Part shown: one piece after another, positions 10,877-22,000 of the stretch
Numbering within the stretch: the stretch's first letter is position 1
Layout: every line of letters begins with the position of its first letter
Assembly: GCA_009602735.1 (NCBI GenBank)
Contig: WELA01007589.1
Coordinates: forward strand, 700,413 to 729,599
From: Mesotaenium endlicherianum
Taxonomy: Eukaryota > Streptophyta > Zygnematophyceae > Zygnematales > Mesotaeniaceae
Length of the DNA: 29,187 nucleotides
Direction of reading: 5' to 3'
The notes under the pieces: generated by a model
What the model was told of the DNA's origin: nothing
Database searches by the model: none
What the model saw: only the letters and a program-made list of their open reading frames with translations
Translations under genes and position numbers: made by a program

Positions 10877-12442
10877 TCAAAGTAGATGTCGCATTGTGGC
10901 TGAGCGAGACTTTTGCAATGCTTGCCCGCGCGCCCACAGCTTGCGGACAATCAGAGCCTCCACGCCAGAGTCCAGGCTCGCGCTCCACCGGAAGTACTCC
11001 TGCCAGAGGGACAAGGGGGCGACACGCGGCAAGCAAAGACGCCCGGGGGCAGTTGACAGGTCTGCAAAAGGGTTAGCACCAGGTGGCACCATGCAGGGAA
11101 GAATTACACCCTCCAGCTAGATTGTCTGACATGTCACTGAAGGGCATTGGGAGCCGGGCAGGAGCACAGGCAGAACTGTTTCGAAGGTGTATCGATTGGA
11201 ACTTGAGTGTATTCTGCGGCCTTGGGACCTCGTCTTGCCATCGCCAGCACAGCAAGCTCTGGACAAATGGTCACTCGGAGCACCACGAGGTGCAGCGGTA
11301 GCTGCAAAGTATCTCGTCACAAGTTCAGCATAACATCTGGCCCCCTTGTGCCTTCTGTTCGTGTCACGCTTGACAGCGCGCTGCTCTCCCGACAGTGGCG
11401 CACTACGCCGACGACCAGCGCTACGGCTCCAGCTTCTGCCACTGTGCTGCTGCTGCTGCTGCTGCTTCCCTGATAGCCTTTTGCAGAGCTGCCAAATGGC
11501 GTCTCCTTCTCCTCCTCCTCCTCCTCCTCCTAAGACTCTCCCAATCTCAAGCAGCGCGTCATAGCCCGGGGCTCTAGGCTGTGGGGCACGGCTTCAGCTC
11601 TAGTTGTAACAGCTGTGCCCTATTGGGCTGATTGGGGCCTACTGGGGCCTCCCAAGCCCCTCTTTGTGTTGGAGCTCCGGTTCACATACGGCCTCGTCCC
11701 TCTTTGATGTCACCATTAGCACACGCTCTCGCTCTCCTGCCTCACTGCCTCTCTGTCTACCCAGGCATCGTTAATCAGACTGACTATGAGAGTGACTGCT
11801 GACTGCATTGTGCAGGAGGCTCAAGTGCAAGGCTACTGGTTGATGGCCTAGGCAACAAGCATGTGTACGCGCACGCGTGCATCGCATGTGCCCACGAGGG
11901 CTTGTTGGAGTGTGCTCTTGTGGGCGCCAATTTTGGCGGCCCGGAGAGGGAGGAAGAGGGGAGAGAGGGGGAGAGGGAGACAGAAAAGAGAGAGGGCAAG
12001 AGACAGGGGAGGGGGGGGGGGGACCTGCGCTGCAGCAAGGTTGGTCTGCATAAATTTGAGCCGGCCGGGCGTGTTGAGGATATTGTCGACGCGCTGGCGC
12101 AGCGTAGGGAGCTGGTCGGGGTCGACGTTGAGCGAGAAGCGCGTATAGTCAAGCTCGTCCTCCCAGGGGCTGTCGTGCTCGCGGAAGAACGTCACTGGGA
12201 TGCACCCCGACAGAATTGCCTGCACACCCGCATGTCCGCAGGTACACACGCGCACAAGCACACACACACGGACGGGCACAAACGCTTACACATATGGACA
12301 AGCATGTGCATACGCATGCACACACACGCACACATGCTTACTCTCACTGACACACATGCGTGCATGCATTTTCACACACGCACTCACGCACGCAGCGTAC
12401 ACACAAATGCAGAAAGCCACACCCACACGACACGCGCGTGTG

Positions 12443-12478
<36 letters not shown>

Positions 12479-15400
12479 GAAGTGGAGGCTTGCTAGACGC
12501 GGTATACAGCCGTACGGAGCAGCAGAAGGAGCACGGGGACGCCGCGTGTCACGCCTGCTGCTTCTGTCTTCGGGCTCAACGGGGGTGGAAGCAAGGTCAC
12601 AGTGAGGCCATCAGCAAGCGAGCAAGTGAGCGCCCTACCTTCAGGGGGCGGGACGTCCACTGCGAGTGGCCGGGCGGCGCCGCACAGAACATGGACCTGG
12701 GCCAGTCCCCCCTGGACTCGTCCTCGCCCTTCACCCCTATGTCCCAGCCGGGGATGTTCTCATCCTTGTACATCTGAAATTCGGCAAAGCACCCCGTTTA
12801 CACGGGCGACAGTCCAGCGCCACATCAGCATCAGAGTGAATGGTGCCTGGCCTGGCGGGGGGGGGGGGAGGAGAGTTGGGGGACGTTCGAGCGGGCGTCG
12901 GGCGGGCTGTGAGTTGTTCTAAGTTCAATTGCCTCAATCTGATGGAGAGTAACCGCCACAGTAGGAAAGAAGGAGTACCGCTGGACATAGATCGTCACTC
13001 CGACAGCCTCAGCATTCATTCACATAACAGGAAAAAACTAGAAGCAAAAACAAGAGAAGGGCATGCAAGGAGGTGCCGTGCAACCAAGCCAGCCCCGCCG
13101 CCAGCCTCTCATTTGGGAAATGCAGGGGCCCCCCTTCCCAAGTAAAGAAAAGGGAAAAGACACTACGAAGAAAAGGGTGCAGCGAAGCTGGGACGACTGT
13201 GTCCCCAGGCCCCCCTCCCCCCCCCNNNNNNNNNNNNNNNNNNNNNNNNNNNNNNNNNNNNNNNNNNNNNNNNNNNNNNNNNNNNNNNNNNNNNNNNNNN
13301 NNNNNNNNNNNNNNNNNNNNNNNNNNNNNNNNNNNNNNNNNNNNNNNNNNNNNNNNNNNNNNNNNNNNNNNNNNNNNNNNNNNNNNNNNNNNNNNNNNNN
13401 NNNNNNNNNNNNNNNNNNNNNNNNNNNNNNNNNNNNNNNNNNNNNNNCCCCCCCCTCCAGGAAAGTTTCCTCACCCCTGCGGACGTGGGCCTTTCTCCCG
13501 CTGCCTGGCAGAAGGGAGGGGTCCAAAGCGTGCGAGTGAGCTAGTAGCAACAATTTGCACCCCGCAGGACCCCGAAAGGGGGCGCGTGGGGACGTGTCCA
13601 GCTCATTAGGAGTCTCTGCAAGGCCCCTTTGTGATGCTCGCAGTACATTGCCAGCTTGCACCTGCCAGCTGGCATAGGTTGGGCGGAGTGCAGGACGCGT
13701 CTCACACTCGCGGTCGGAAGGAGGCGGTCTCATCCTCCCAACTTATTTGAGGGTGGAAACAATGTGCTGGAGGGAGAAGAATTGCTATGTAAAGTTACCG
13801 GAAAATATATGCAAAGAAGGAAGGGAAATATCAGGTTGGGTTTGAAATGCAGGGTGGACAGTCCTGGGGCTCGCATAGAGGAGCTGCTGACCTCAAAGAG
13901 CTCCCGGCGGATCTCGTGGCCGTGGTGTGAGATGGGCACCCCGTGGTGCTGCCCGGGGGCAAAGCGGAAGAGCATCACGATGGGGCGCTCCGCCTCGAAG
14001 GGCGAGATGGTGGGGAGGAGCGCGAGCGGCGGCACCACCATGTCGCGGTCGCTCATGTAGCACGGGATGTCGGGCACGTCCGTCGCCACCTCCGCGCCGT
14101 AGTTGTACGACAGCGCCTGGATGCCGCGCTGCTTGTTGGCGTGGTTGCTACGCACCATCTTGTCGCCGTTGAGCGTGAGGAAGAACATGTCGCCGTACGC
14201 GGCGGGGTCGAGGAAGGTGAGCGCAGAGCAGCGCCCGTGGTCCATGGAGACGATGCCAAAGTGGTCGCGCCCGTTGGTGCGGTTGAAGTACGGGTGCTGC
14301 CCCCGCACGCGCTCCAGCAGGGAGCCCCACGCCTGCGCCGCGCGCTCACGCGGAGACAGGAGGGGGGGAAGAGGTGGAACAGGCGGGGGAGGCTTAAGAA
14401 TATATGATCATGTGCTTTCAAATCAATTGGGTCCTACTGTACACTCTTTCACAAGTGTGCGTCATCTATGTAGACGGAGGATGTGTAAAATGTGCACATG
14501 ACAGAGTATATGGAGTGCGTGTGTGAAATTAGATTTAGGCTCGGAGTTGGCACGATCAGCCGAGAGGAGCCGCCACCTGGCGCCACCTGCCGCCACCTGG
14601 CAGCCGCTGAGGTGTCGTCACCTTCAGAGCAAATTGGGGCTGACCTGTGCAGGCTCATGTGCTTTAGAGTCACTGCAAGCCCTCAATCCACCAACTGCAC
14701 ATGCAGGGCTACTGACAGCTGGCAGAGACAGAGCACACCCGACAGTATTTAAGAATATAAAGTCAGGCACTCCATTACAAGCACAAACTACATCGCAAGC
14801 ACCCACGCTTTCCACCTGGCATGGCAGGCACGAAGGCTGGGAAAGGGAGCTAAGAGGCAAGAGGGACAAGGGAGGAGAGGGGAGGGTGGGAGAGCTGGCA
14901 GGCAAGAGGAGGGGACTGAGGAAGGGAAGGGGGGAGAAGGGCTNCATTATAGGAGCATAGTGGTTTTTCTGTGTAACTTTTAGCAGAAGAAGCATGTCCC
15001 CCCCAATTGACATATTATTTGCAAGCAGGTCTGACCGGCTCATGGGAGCCCCCCTCCACTCCATACCGGGCCAAACTTGCAAGGCGAGGAGTAAGCGGGC
15101 AGGCACCCGCAATAAACAAGAATTCCTGAGCCCAGCCCAGCCAGCCCGGCCAGCCGTTGGACACCCCCATCGGACGCACGCGCACGCACGCACGCATGCA
15201 GCCCACGCACCTTGCTGGTGCTCTCCACGGCCTCGCGCATGTTCTTGAGGCCGTCCTGGTAGATGGACAGCAGGTACCACGAGGTGTACATGGGGACGAA
15301 GAACAGCGTGGCCTGCTGTGGGTTGTATGTGCGCACCGCCCTGCTCGCCTCGAACAGCTGCGTCAGGTTCCTCTCCGCGTCGTACTGCACCGAGTACCAG

Positions 15401-15810
15401 TTGGGCTTGCGCTGCAGCACGCCCTCCGTGAACTCCTGCCCCAGCTCGTAGACGTAGATGAAGCTCTGGCCGGCATCCTGCGCCTGTGACCCCCCCGGCT
15501 GGGAGGGAGATGCCGAAGCCAAGACCACGTCCTCAGCATCGGCCGAGGCCGTGGTCGAGGCGCCAACAAACGCCTTTAGGAGTTTTCCGTCATGTGAGCT
15601 GGAGAGTAAGGCAAACCCTGCGGCGGCAGTCAAGCCGATGCCAACCCACAGGAAACCCAGGCCCCAGGCATACATTCGCTGGGCCACATGTAGTCTGTAG
15701 CACCCGCTCTCAGCGCCTCTCTGCCGCGGCAACTCTTCCCTGCTCTCGTCTAGTCCTGCCAATCTTTTCATGATACTGCGGCCCTTGCTTGGCCACTTGA
15801 CTGCTCGCAT
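10877..15810 (-). CDS. Exostosin-family (GT47) glycosyltransferase, complete five-exon gene
   Basis: Minus-strand exons are 15810-15211, 14332-13892, 12773-12639, 12219-12025 and 10999-10877, with TGA at 10879-10877. All introns are phase 0 and GT-AG, and the joined product is about 497 residues. Donors: AAG|GTGCGT, GAG|GTCAGC, AAG|GTAGGG, CAG|GTCCCC (weak). Acceptors: GCGCAG, TTTCAG, GTGCAG, TGGCAG. Residues 48-70 form one hydrophobic segment, the signal anchor of a type II Golgi protein. A Ser/Ala-rich stem (about 70-115) follows. The exostosin domain then runs from FIYVYEL (117-123) through LFFVPMY (169-175), GRDHF (221-225), a CYMSDRDMVVPP block (about 291-302), FCAAPPG (376-382), AILSGCIPV (393-401) and MQTNLAAAQEYFRW across the exon 4/5 junction. 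GT47 enzymes transfer sugars from nucleotide-sugars in cell-wall or matrix polysaccharide synthesis; the substrate cannot be told. Exon 2 could instead begin at 14344, adding RAAQ. Intron 2 holds the assembly gap. Confidence 0.87.
11445..11466 (+). repeat. (CTG)n microsatellite in GT47 intron 4
   Basis: About seven CTG units lie in the last intron of the GT47 gene. A second trinucleotide run, (CTC)n, is at about 11503-11531. Plus-strand frames across them give polyalanine and polyleucine and are artefacts of the repeat. Confidence 0.8.
12240..12476 (+). repeat. CA-rich block and (AC)n microsatellite in GT47 intron 3
   Basis: The intron between exons 3 and 4 is rich in ACAC and CGCA, ending in a pure (AC)n run at about 12446-12476. 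The 304-codon plus-strand frame through it is antisense to two GT47 exons and is not a gene. Confidence 0.85.
13226..13447. other. Assembly gap (222 N)
   Basis: The gap is flanked by runs of C on both sides, a typical site of sequencing failure. It falls inside intron 2 of the GT47 gene (13891-12774), so no exon appears to be lost. Confidence 0.95.
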
Positions 15811-15860
15811 AAGTTGAGAATAGGAGCAACTAGAACTGACCCTGCACCTCTTTGTGTGTC

Positions 15861-15867
15861 AAATATA
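15861..15867 (-). promoter_or_regulatory. Possible TATA element of the GT47 gene
   Basis: On the minus strand this reads TATATTT, about 50 bases upstream of the proposed ATG at 15810. That would leave a leader of about 20-25 bases if transcription starts some 30 bases downstream. It is a weak call based only on position and AT content. Confidence 0.25.
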
Positions 15868-18270
15868 CATAATGGTCAGGAGTAATCTGCTGACTGTTGC
15901 ATGCTTTACGTTCTGTGACTGCAAATATTATTTATGATCTGCCACCTACGCAAAACATTGCATTGTAATATACTCTCTGCAAGAAGGACTGCAACGAGGC
16001 CTTTCTGGAGCTTCTACCACCCGCTTTATGTCTTTAATTGACGTCCCATATTTTCTTGCTAGCATTTTTTCCCGTCTCACTGTCTCTCTGACCTGATACT
16101 CTTTCACAGAAGTTGCATGAAGCTGGAGCGTTTTCGCAGTCACACACAAGGCGCGTATTGTATACTTCGAATGTTACCAACTTGTTCTGGTTTATTATAA
16201 TTCACACTCAACCCTGTCTATAATTTTATCATTCCTAGTCTAACATGTCACTGTCACCAACTTTCTTTCATCCTCGTCAAGATTCTTGATGTCACCAAAA
16301 TGGCCTACAAGTTAATTCATACGGTTTCTTGGCTTCGTTTTGCTGTTTAGACACGACTTTGCTCAATTATGCAATAAATTATTTGATAAAGTTGCGGGAG
16401 GACCGTGATGGGACCACTTGTTTGGATCTCAAGATTATAACATGCACCCCTCCCTCTCCTCGCTACTCGATTTAAAGATGGGATGGGTCTGTATGAAACG
16501 GTCAGGGTCGGGGGACTCGCGGAAAATCGGAGGCATGTCGTTTTCGTGTCCTGGGCCTGTCCTTGGGGTCGGAAGTCCCATGAAACTTGTTGTGAAGGAA
16601 TTTTGTGAGTCATCACTACCAATCATTGCACCCGCGGATGCACACGAGCAGTCTCAATCGAGTCCGGTTCAGGGGAATCCCGTGGTACACACAAGACGGA
16701 TATTTGACCTCACTCATTCTCGGGAGTCGGTTGTGACCGTAAGTGCGGTCTCAAGCTTGAAGCTGCGTCTCAACTTTCAAGAATTGTCAAGAGAGGGTGG
16801 ATCAGGGGACCAGATGGGACAGTGATGCATGATGCTTTGAGCCCATCTTATCCCTTGCCCTCACAGAGATGGGTTGGGATGCTTTTTGTCACATCCTCGG
16901 TGACCCAAATAACCTAGATCGTCATTGAAGATTTGGTGGAGAATAAGGACCGAATATAAGATGTTTGAACTGCTTCGAACAGTCGACCGGAATGAAAATT
17001 GCTGAATACAATTATGAAAATCCAATAATGAGATTTGTATCATATCGAGACTTTCAAACTTCCAATATATGGAAATGAGGCGGTCCTTCTGTTCAGATTA
17101 TTTACTCAAAATAAGTGAAAATGACGCGGACGCGGGCTTTCACAATTCAGCCCCGCCTCAACACAGATGTTGCCAGGCCCCAGTATTCGATAAAAAAATT
17201 TGTAATATCCAAAAACATCCTGGGCCTTACGCCCATGAATTTGTGGAACGTTCAAGAATATTTATAACTTGTTATACTTCTTTGTGTTTGAGAAAAACAT
17301 CCGAACCGAAATATTCTGTAACTATTAAAGAAAAGGCGTAAATTATTGAACCATCCGCTCCCGACGGCAAGGTAATTCTCGTTTTTTGGAAGATTTAATA
17401 CTATCATAATATGGAAAATGTAAAATCTATCTCGAATCTTGGGGCCTGGATGTTGCCATTTCTCGCAATAACCCCACACCAAGAGCCACATATAGCTGTC
17501 GCTCTCGCAACTGAGGGGCTAAAGTCTATCAGATATGGACAGCAACGCTAAATCACAACTCACGAGTCGCCATAGTCTTCAATTTCACGAATCATCTCAG
17601 GATCCACACGTCACATCGCAGTCTCCCGGATTCACTATTTTAGGCGTGGTCAGGGGAGTCAGAACTTTAACTACTTATTATTCATGCGTTTTTTGTCGAA
17701 GCCAGGTCGAAGCGGCCAAAACTAGCCCTCCTGGGAGCCACGCTAGAGTTATGGGGAATGGTGACTGGAAAGAAGCAGGAAAGAGGCTCTGCCAGGCTCT
17801 GCAGACCGTAACCTTTTTGATCGAGACAGGAACAGGTGGGAACCAGGCCCCAGGATTCGCATAAAATTCGATGTTATCTGCCTTTTCGGATGTTTTAAAT
17901 TAAAGATAAACCGTAAATTATGTCGAAAGAAATCCTGGTCATTGGGAGCGGATGTCGCGTAAAATCCCAAACTTTCCTATTTTCCTTTAAAAGTTGTCGT
18001 GGGATGTTAGTACCCATCAAAAAAGTCCTAGCGAATTTTGTCGGATGTTCTTGAAACCCTGACCGTCGCCCAGAGCAGGCCAGAGGATGTTTCCGAAAAT
18101 TTCTGAAATCCGCGACTTTTGTCGAATCGTGGGGCCTGGTGGGAACAGGTCACCCGAGCATGAAGTCTTGCATTATCAAAAACCGCCTTGCCTTAAGGGT
18201 ACCAGAAATTTCTCAACAATCTGGACTCTACACACTTAGGTTTAGAGTGGGCAGAAATTAGCGTTTGTGA
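15868..18270. other. Unassigned stretch with short inverted motifs
   Basis: Two frames stand out slightly: 16149-15946 on the minus strand (67 codons, lysine/arginine-rich, no recognised family) and 16418-16825 on the plus strand (135 codons, serine/proline-rich, unrecognised). Neither is convincing as a gene. A motif containing GGGGCCTGG or its reverse complement with an AT-rich flank recurs at about 17165-17205, 17410-17455, 17840-17900 and 18120-18150 in both orientations, suggesting decayed inverted repeats. Confidence 0.35.
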
Positions 18271-18274
18271 CATA

Positions 18275-18785
18275 TTCAGCTATTCTTTTATTACTTGCAT
18301 GATACATCATAAAGTACTAACATAGCATAGTATATAGAAATAGGCTTTTTGAATTAGAATAAGGAAGTAGGAGTAGTACAGGAAACTGCTGTTGCTCTCA
18401 TCTACTAAATTATATCCTATGCTTAGTTGAAAAGTTAATTCTTCTTTGCTCTTCTACTTCTTCAAATCTCTTCCTCAGGGCAGGTCGGGCGGGTAAATCT
18501 TGTACTTGAGCTTCCTGCAATGTCACCTTCGTGATTGCTTTATGCCTTAGTAGTCTCTAAATTCCTATAGTTTTCACTTATGAGTCATTCAAATCGAATT
18601 ACTGTAAGGAATTGCGCTATCATTTCACACGTGTAATGATTAAATTATCTTCATGTCACAAGTTGTTTTAAAACATATACTTCGATTTCAGCTACTCTAA
18701 AATTACTTGCATAATACTAATAAAGTATGCTACATAGAAATAGACTTTTTAATTTAGAGTACGGAAGTAGGAGTAGTATAGAAAG
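18275..18785 (+). repeat. Direct repeat pair next to the DIRS-like remnant
   Basis: A block of about 110 bases at 18275-18391 recurs at 18687-18785 in the same orientation. Both run from TTTCAGCTA- or ATTCAGCTA-type starts through ATTACTTGCAT and CATAGAAATAG to GGAAGTAGGAGTAGTA. The pair lies immediately downstream of the tyrosine recombinase remnant on its coding strand. PAT- and Ngaro-type elements have split direct repeats, but no matching upstream copy was found, so the link is only suggestive. Confidence 0.6.
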
Positions 18786-18817
18786 GTGCAATGCTGTAGC
18801 ACACAAGTGTTGCATGA

Positions 18818-19234
18818 CTAGGAGGAGTAGGTCAAGGTAGGGCTGGAAAATAAAAACTTTAATCTCTTCCTGTCCTTTCTTCTGAATGCCTCTAATAGTT
18901 GCTTTTGAGAATATTGTGCTTCCTGCACTTCCTCAAGGATAGCCATTATCTTTGTAGCTTTCTCAATCTTGCTATCCAGCTCTACTACATACATCTCTTT
19001 AGCACTTTCACTCTTCCAGCCCTCCATTGCCTTAAATGTTCACTTTGCTAATCCTAGATTTGCTGCAGCTGTTGCTCCAGCTTTCCTCATTGATTGTGTA
19101 CCAAATTCAGTTAACTCTAGTCCCCCTCTCCAACATATTTCCAAACCATTTTCTAAAAGTTGTGTTAGAAGGTGCTTTTCGAGACAGCTTTCTTTCTCGC
19201 GCGGTCGCGTACAGATTGATTTGACATGAACCAA
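18818..19234 (-). pseudogene. Tyrosine recombinase of a DIRS-like retroelement, broken
   Basis: Read on the minus strand, the frame contains FGTQSMRKAGATAAANLGL, an in-frame TGA, then GWKSESAKEMYVVELDSKIE. This is the C-terminal active-site region of DIRS/Ngaro/PAT tyrosine recombinases. The arginine of the HxxR motif is present but its histidine is glutamine; the tryptophan and the tyrosine nucleophile (MYVV) are kept. The nonsense codon at about 19037-19039 and the changed histidine argue against activity. The N-terminal part is not recognisable. These enzymes integrate the circular DNA copy of the retroelement without target duplication. It lies 3' of the reverse transcriptase remnant on the same strand, the usual DIRS gene order. 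Confidence 0.75.
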
Positions 19235-19245
19235 GAAATTTAAAA

Positions 19246-19790
19246 ACTACATTGGCCAATCGGTTAGGTGTGAACGTGTTAAGCGAAAGGTCGCGGGATT
19301 GAATCCGCCGAAATGCAAAGTAATTTTGCATATTATGTTTCGTTTAATCTTTACGACGATTTTCGGAATCGCGACGCGACGACCGGGAGGTCGCGGGTTC
19401 GATTCCGACCGGTGGCTCCCTTGGGCCACAACTCCGTGTTTTCTTTCGGGTTAGCGACGCGTCGTTAACCGGAAACAATGACTGTTAATATCCGAAATAG
19501 TGACAGTCAAAATAAATTAATCAATCCATAATTGATTAAGTTATTCCGCCATAATTAATCAAACTACTTTATGATTAATTACGTTATACTTTTGCGAAGT
19601 AATCGAATTACTTTACGATTCTTTTTGCAATAGTATTCGGGTCGTTTTGCCAATCGACCGGGAATTAGTCAGCACACGTGTGTGTCGAAATAATTCGATA
19701 ACCATGCAATCTTATAAAAAAATAAAAGTATAACGTCTTTTAGGTAATTAGAAAAACGTGCTAAATACGCCTAAAAAGCTCAGATCGTTA
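19246..19790 (+). mobile_element. tRNA-derived SINE-like insertion within the DIRS-like remnant
   Basis: A polymerase III A-box match TGGCCAATCGG is at 19253-19263. A degenerate B box GGATTGAATCC follows at 19296-19306, at the 32-33 base spacing found in tRNA genes. A second, perfect B box GGTTCGATTCC is at 19396-19406, exactly 100 bp further, and both are preceded by AGGTCGCGG. The rest to about 19790 is AT-rich and non-coding. The block separates reverse transcriptase from recombinase where an RNase H domain would be expected, so it is probably an insertion. The right boundary and target duplication are not defined. A tRNA fold was not computed. Confidence 0.5.
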
Positions 19791-20580
19791 CAATCTAAGA
19801 CCACCCCCAAAAATTGATGTGCTTTCAGACACTCCACTTGAGCCTTCTCAAAATTCACAAGCACTCCTGCAGGATTCTCTCCTTATATCTATTGTGCTCT
19901 TGAGGTGACTTGCATGCGACTAAAAAATCATCCAAGTATGCTAGACACAGATACTTTCTAACCTCTAATGTTTGTTAAGATCTTTCAACACCCAAGTAAA
20001 AACATATGGAGCAGTGACAAGACCAAATGAGAGGCTAATATAAGTATATGTCTCTCTCTCAAACTGGAAAGCTAAGAATTAGTAAAATTTGGGTGCATCC
20101 CTCTATGATGGTGCCGTGACTTTAAATCAATCGGAAGTAAATAATGCTATGGTTGACACATCAGGCAGTTTGTTCAAGCTTTCATATCCACAAGACACCT
20201 TCCACAAGAAACCATTGATATAGCGCAGATCGAGTATCAAACGAAGCTTCTTGCCTTCGACGACATTGAGGGGGGAGACGCACGCCGCCTGCTCTTCTCT
20301 TCTCCATAGTTCTGTTGTTCCCGACGCGATAAGCTGTTGTATAGTTTCTCTAGTAAATTCTGGGAACTTATTCACTCCTCCATGATTGTTTCTCACATAT
20401 TTGTTAGGCTCTTTTTTGGTCCATATCAACTAATAGCCATTTTTGATGATAAATTGAACAAACGAGCACTGGCATCAATTTTTCCACCAACCATATGCTT
20501 CTCGTGTTTGAGAATTCATCCTGAGCTCCTATGGAGTGTCATTAGAGCTCTTTGGCTTTGAGCCTGCAAGCTTATGGCTC
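19791..20580 (-). pseudogene. DIRS-like reverse transcriptase, broken
   Basis: On the minus strand, pieces of one reverse transcriptase follow in order: CSFVQFIIKNGY (about 20490-20450), KKLRLILDLRYINGFL (about 20250), LSFGLVTAPYVFTWVLKDL (about 20030-19975), YLDDFLVACKSPQEHNRYKE (about 19940-19885) and NFEKAQVECLKAHQFLG (about 19860-19810). The YxDD active-site block is intact as YLDD. The frame is broken by several stops (TGA, TAG and TAA all occur) and at least two frameshifts, so it is dead. The RLILDLR(Y/H)(I/V)N block is typical of DIRS-type tyrosine-recombinase retrotransposons, which fits the recombinase remnant downstream. RNase H was not found. Confidence 0.75.
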
Positions 20581-20968
20581 AAGATCTCTGGCAGCCTTTC
20601 ACTAGATTGCATGTCGATATCTGACACACACACAGCATCATCGATGATGTATGACACATTTGAATTCAAAACATTGCATTACAATAAACAGGGACTCGCT
20701 GGTCCTTCTCGTCACAGAATCTTAATTCTATTCATCCAATGTGGCCATTGCCATTCAAGTCAAAGGCCCTCAGGCCGGTCTTCTCACAGCTTCTATTACA
20801 GCTACTGCTAATGTCCACTTTTTGTCCTGAATTTCGTCTTCTCTATGTCAGGTAAACATTCAAGCGATGCGAATCTGGTGGTAGCCGTTTCTCAAGTGCA
20901 CCTCAATACCTAATTTGAAACCCTCTCGTATTTGAGCTTTAACCTGAAGGTCCTCAAAGTACTGATAT
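20581..20968. other. Probable further DIRS-like remnant, not resolved
   Basis: This lies upstream of the reverse transcriptase remnant on the minus strand and should contain gag or the reverse transcriptase N-terminal extension. I could not recognise a family. The minus-strand frame is interrupted by stops. Confidence 0.3.
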
Positions 20969-21645
20969 TGAAATGAATTGACTTACCAATAAGTAGTCAA
21001 CTATTTAATGAAGGTCCTTAAATCAGCAAACAATCTTCAAGGTGTTCTTTTGTAAACTATTTGAACAACAAAAAAACAATACAAGTAGCGTAAGCAATTT
21101 GCATAAGCCAAATGCAAGTAACGTGCTTAAATTTAAGACCAACAATGAACTCATACATAAGCAAGATTTGTGAGCAGTTTGTGTAGCGGCTTTCAGCCTT
21201 GGAATCAGATATTTTCTCAGTGCTTTGTACATACAGTTGGCCTTGTTTTTTGAATGCCCAGAATCAATAGCATCCCTAGCATATGTACATGAAATGAGTC
21301 AAACTCTTCAAAGGAAATACAATAGCAATGTCTACCCGAAAATTCACCTAGTCGGTAAGACAATGGCTGACCAAATCCACAACTATTTTCCATCATTCCA
21401 AATCGCCATCCGCATAAAGCGCCATCTGGCCATTCATTTAGTTGGTCACAATAGATGCATTACTAGGCAGTTTGCTAGTTTTGCTTAGGACGGTCAGTTG
21501 GCTATCAAAAAATGTGTCAACAAGGGGACTTACGTCAACTTACATCCTGCTCTTCTCGATAAAGTCATTATACTCACAATTAAGTAAAGTTCAACAGGCT
21601 GAACTTAATTATTGCTGAACTGAATTATTTATCATATTTTACTGA
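20969..21645 (-). repeat. Repeat family R, copy 1
   Basis: This roughly 675-bp segment is the reverse complement, with divergence, of 27000-27645. Shared landmarks include GAATTGACTTACCAATAAGT (here) against GGTAAGTCGATTCATTT, and a block with CATTCATTTAGTTGGTCACA and TGCATTACTAGGCAGTTTGC matching TGCCTAGATATGCATC on the other strand. No coding capacity is seen. It is AT-rich and could be a non-autonomous transposon. Confidence 0.6.
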
Positions 21646-22000
21646 AGCAATACATTATAAAATAGGGTGATTCAACACAAATACCCAAACTTTGCTAGCA
21701 CTATTGCTTAAGACCTCTCCCAATTCCAGTGACGTGCTGAAAAACAACCAACATGCTTCATACATGGACATTTTAATTAGCATTTTGAGAATGCGGTCGA
21801 ATTGTTGTCCGTGCATTTGGACGTCAATTTTGTATGAAACTTGAAAATTTGGTTAAACAGCCAATTCCTTTTGCTGACATAATTTGAAAAGGCCAACATG
21901 TCAAGTCAACAGTTTACACTCTTCAAGTGGGTTTCAAATCCAAAACCAATCAGAGTGTTCCCTATTGCAATACAACATGAGCCACTCAGTAGGCTCAAAT
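21646..22000. other. No feature recognised
   Basis: This is AT-rich sequence between repeat R and the tandem TRIM-like element. It contains the 5-bp target site CAAAT (21996-22000). Nothing else was recognised. Confidence 0.4.

Noticed and set aside
11395-11577. Plus-strand frame with YADDQRYGSSFCH followed by polyalanine
   Set aside because: It looked briefly like a coding exon after a CAG acceptor, but runs straight into CTG and CTC repeats and lies inside intron 4 of the minus-strand GT47 gene.
11863-12777. 304-codon plus-strand ORF
   Set aside because: It is antisense to GT47 exons 3 and 4 and crosses a CA microsatellite; the product is low-complexity His/Thr-rich sequence, while the minus strand gives conserved exostosin blocks with splice sites.
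13038-13733. ORFs of 103-231 codons crossing the gap
   Set aside because: Most of their length is unknown sequence (N); they are artefacts of translating through the gap.
16418-16825. 135-codon plus-strand ORF
   Set aside because: No recognised domain, no supporting splice context, and an overlapping minus-strand frame of similar quality; treated as chance.
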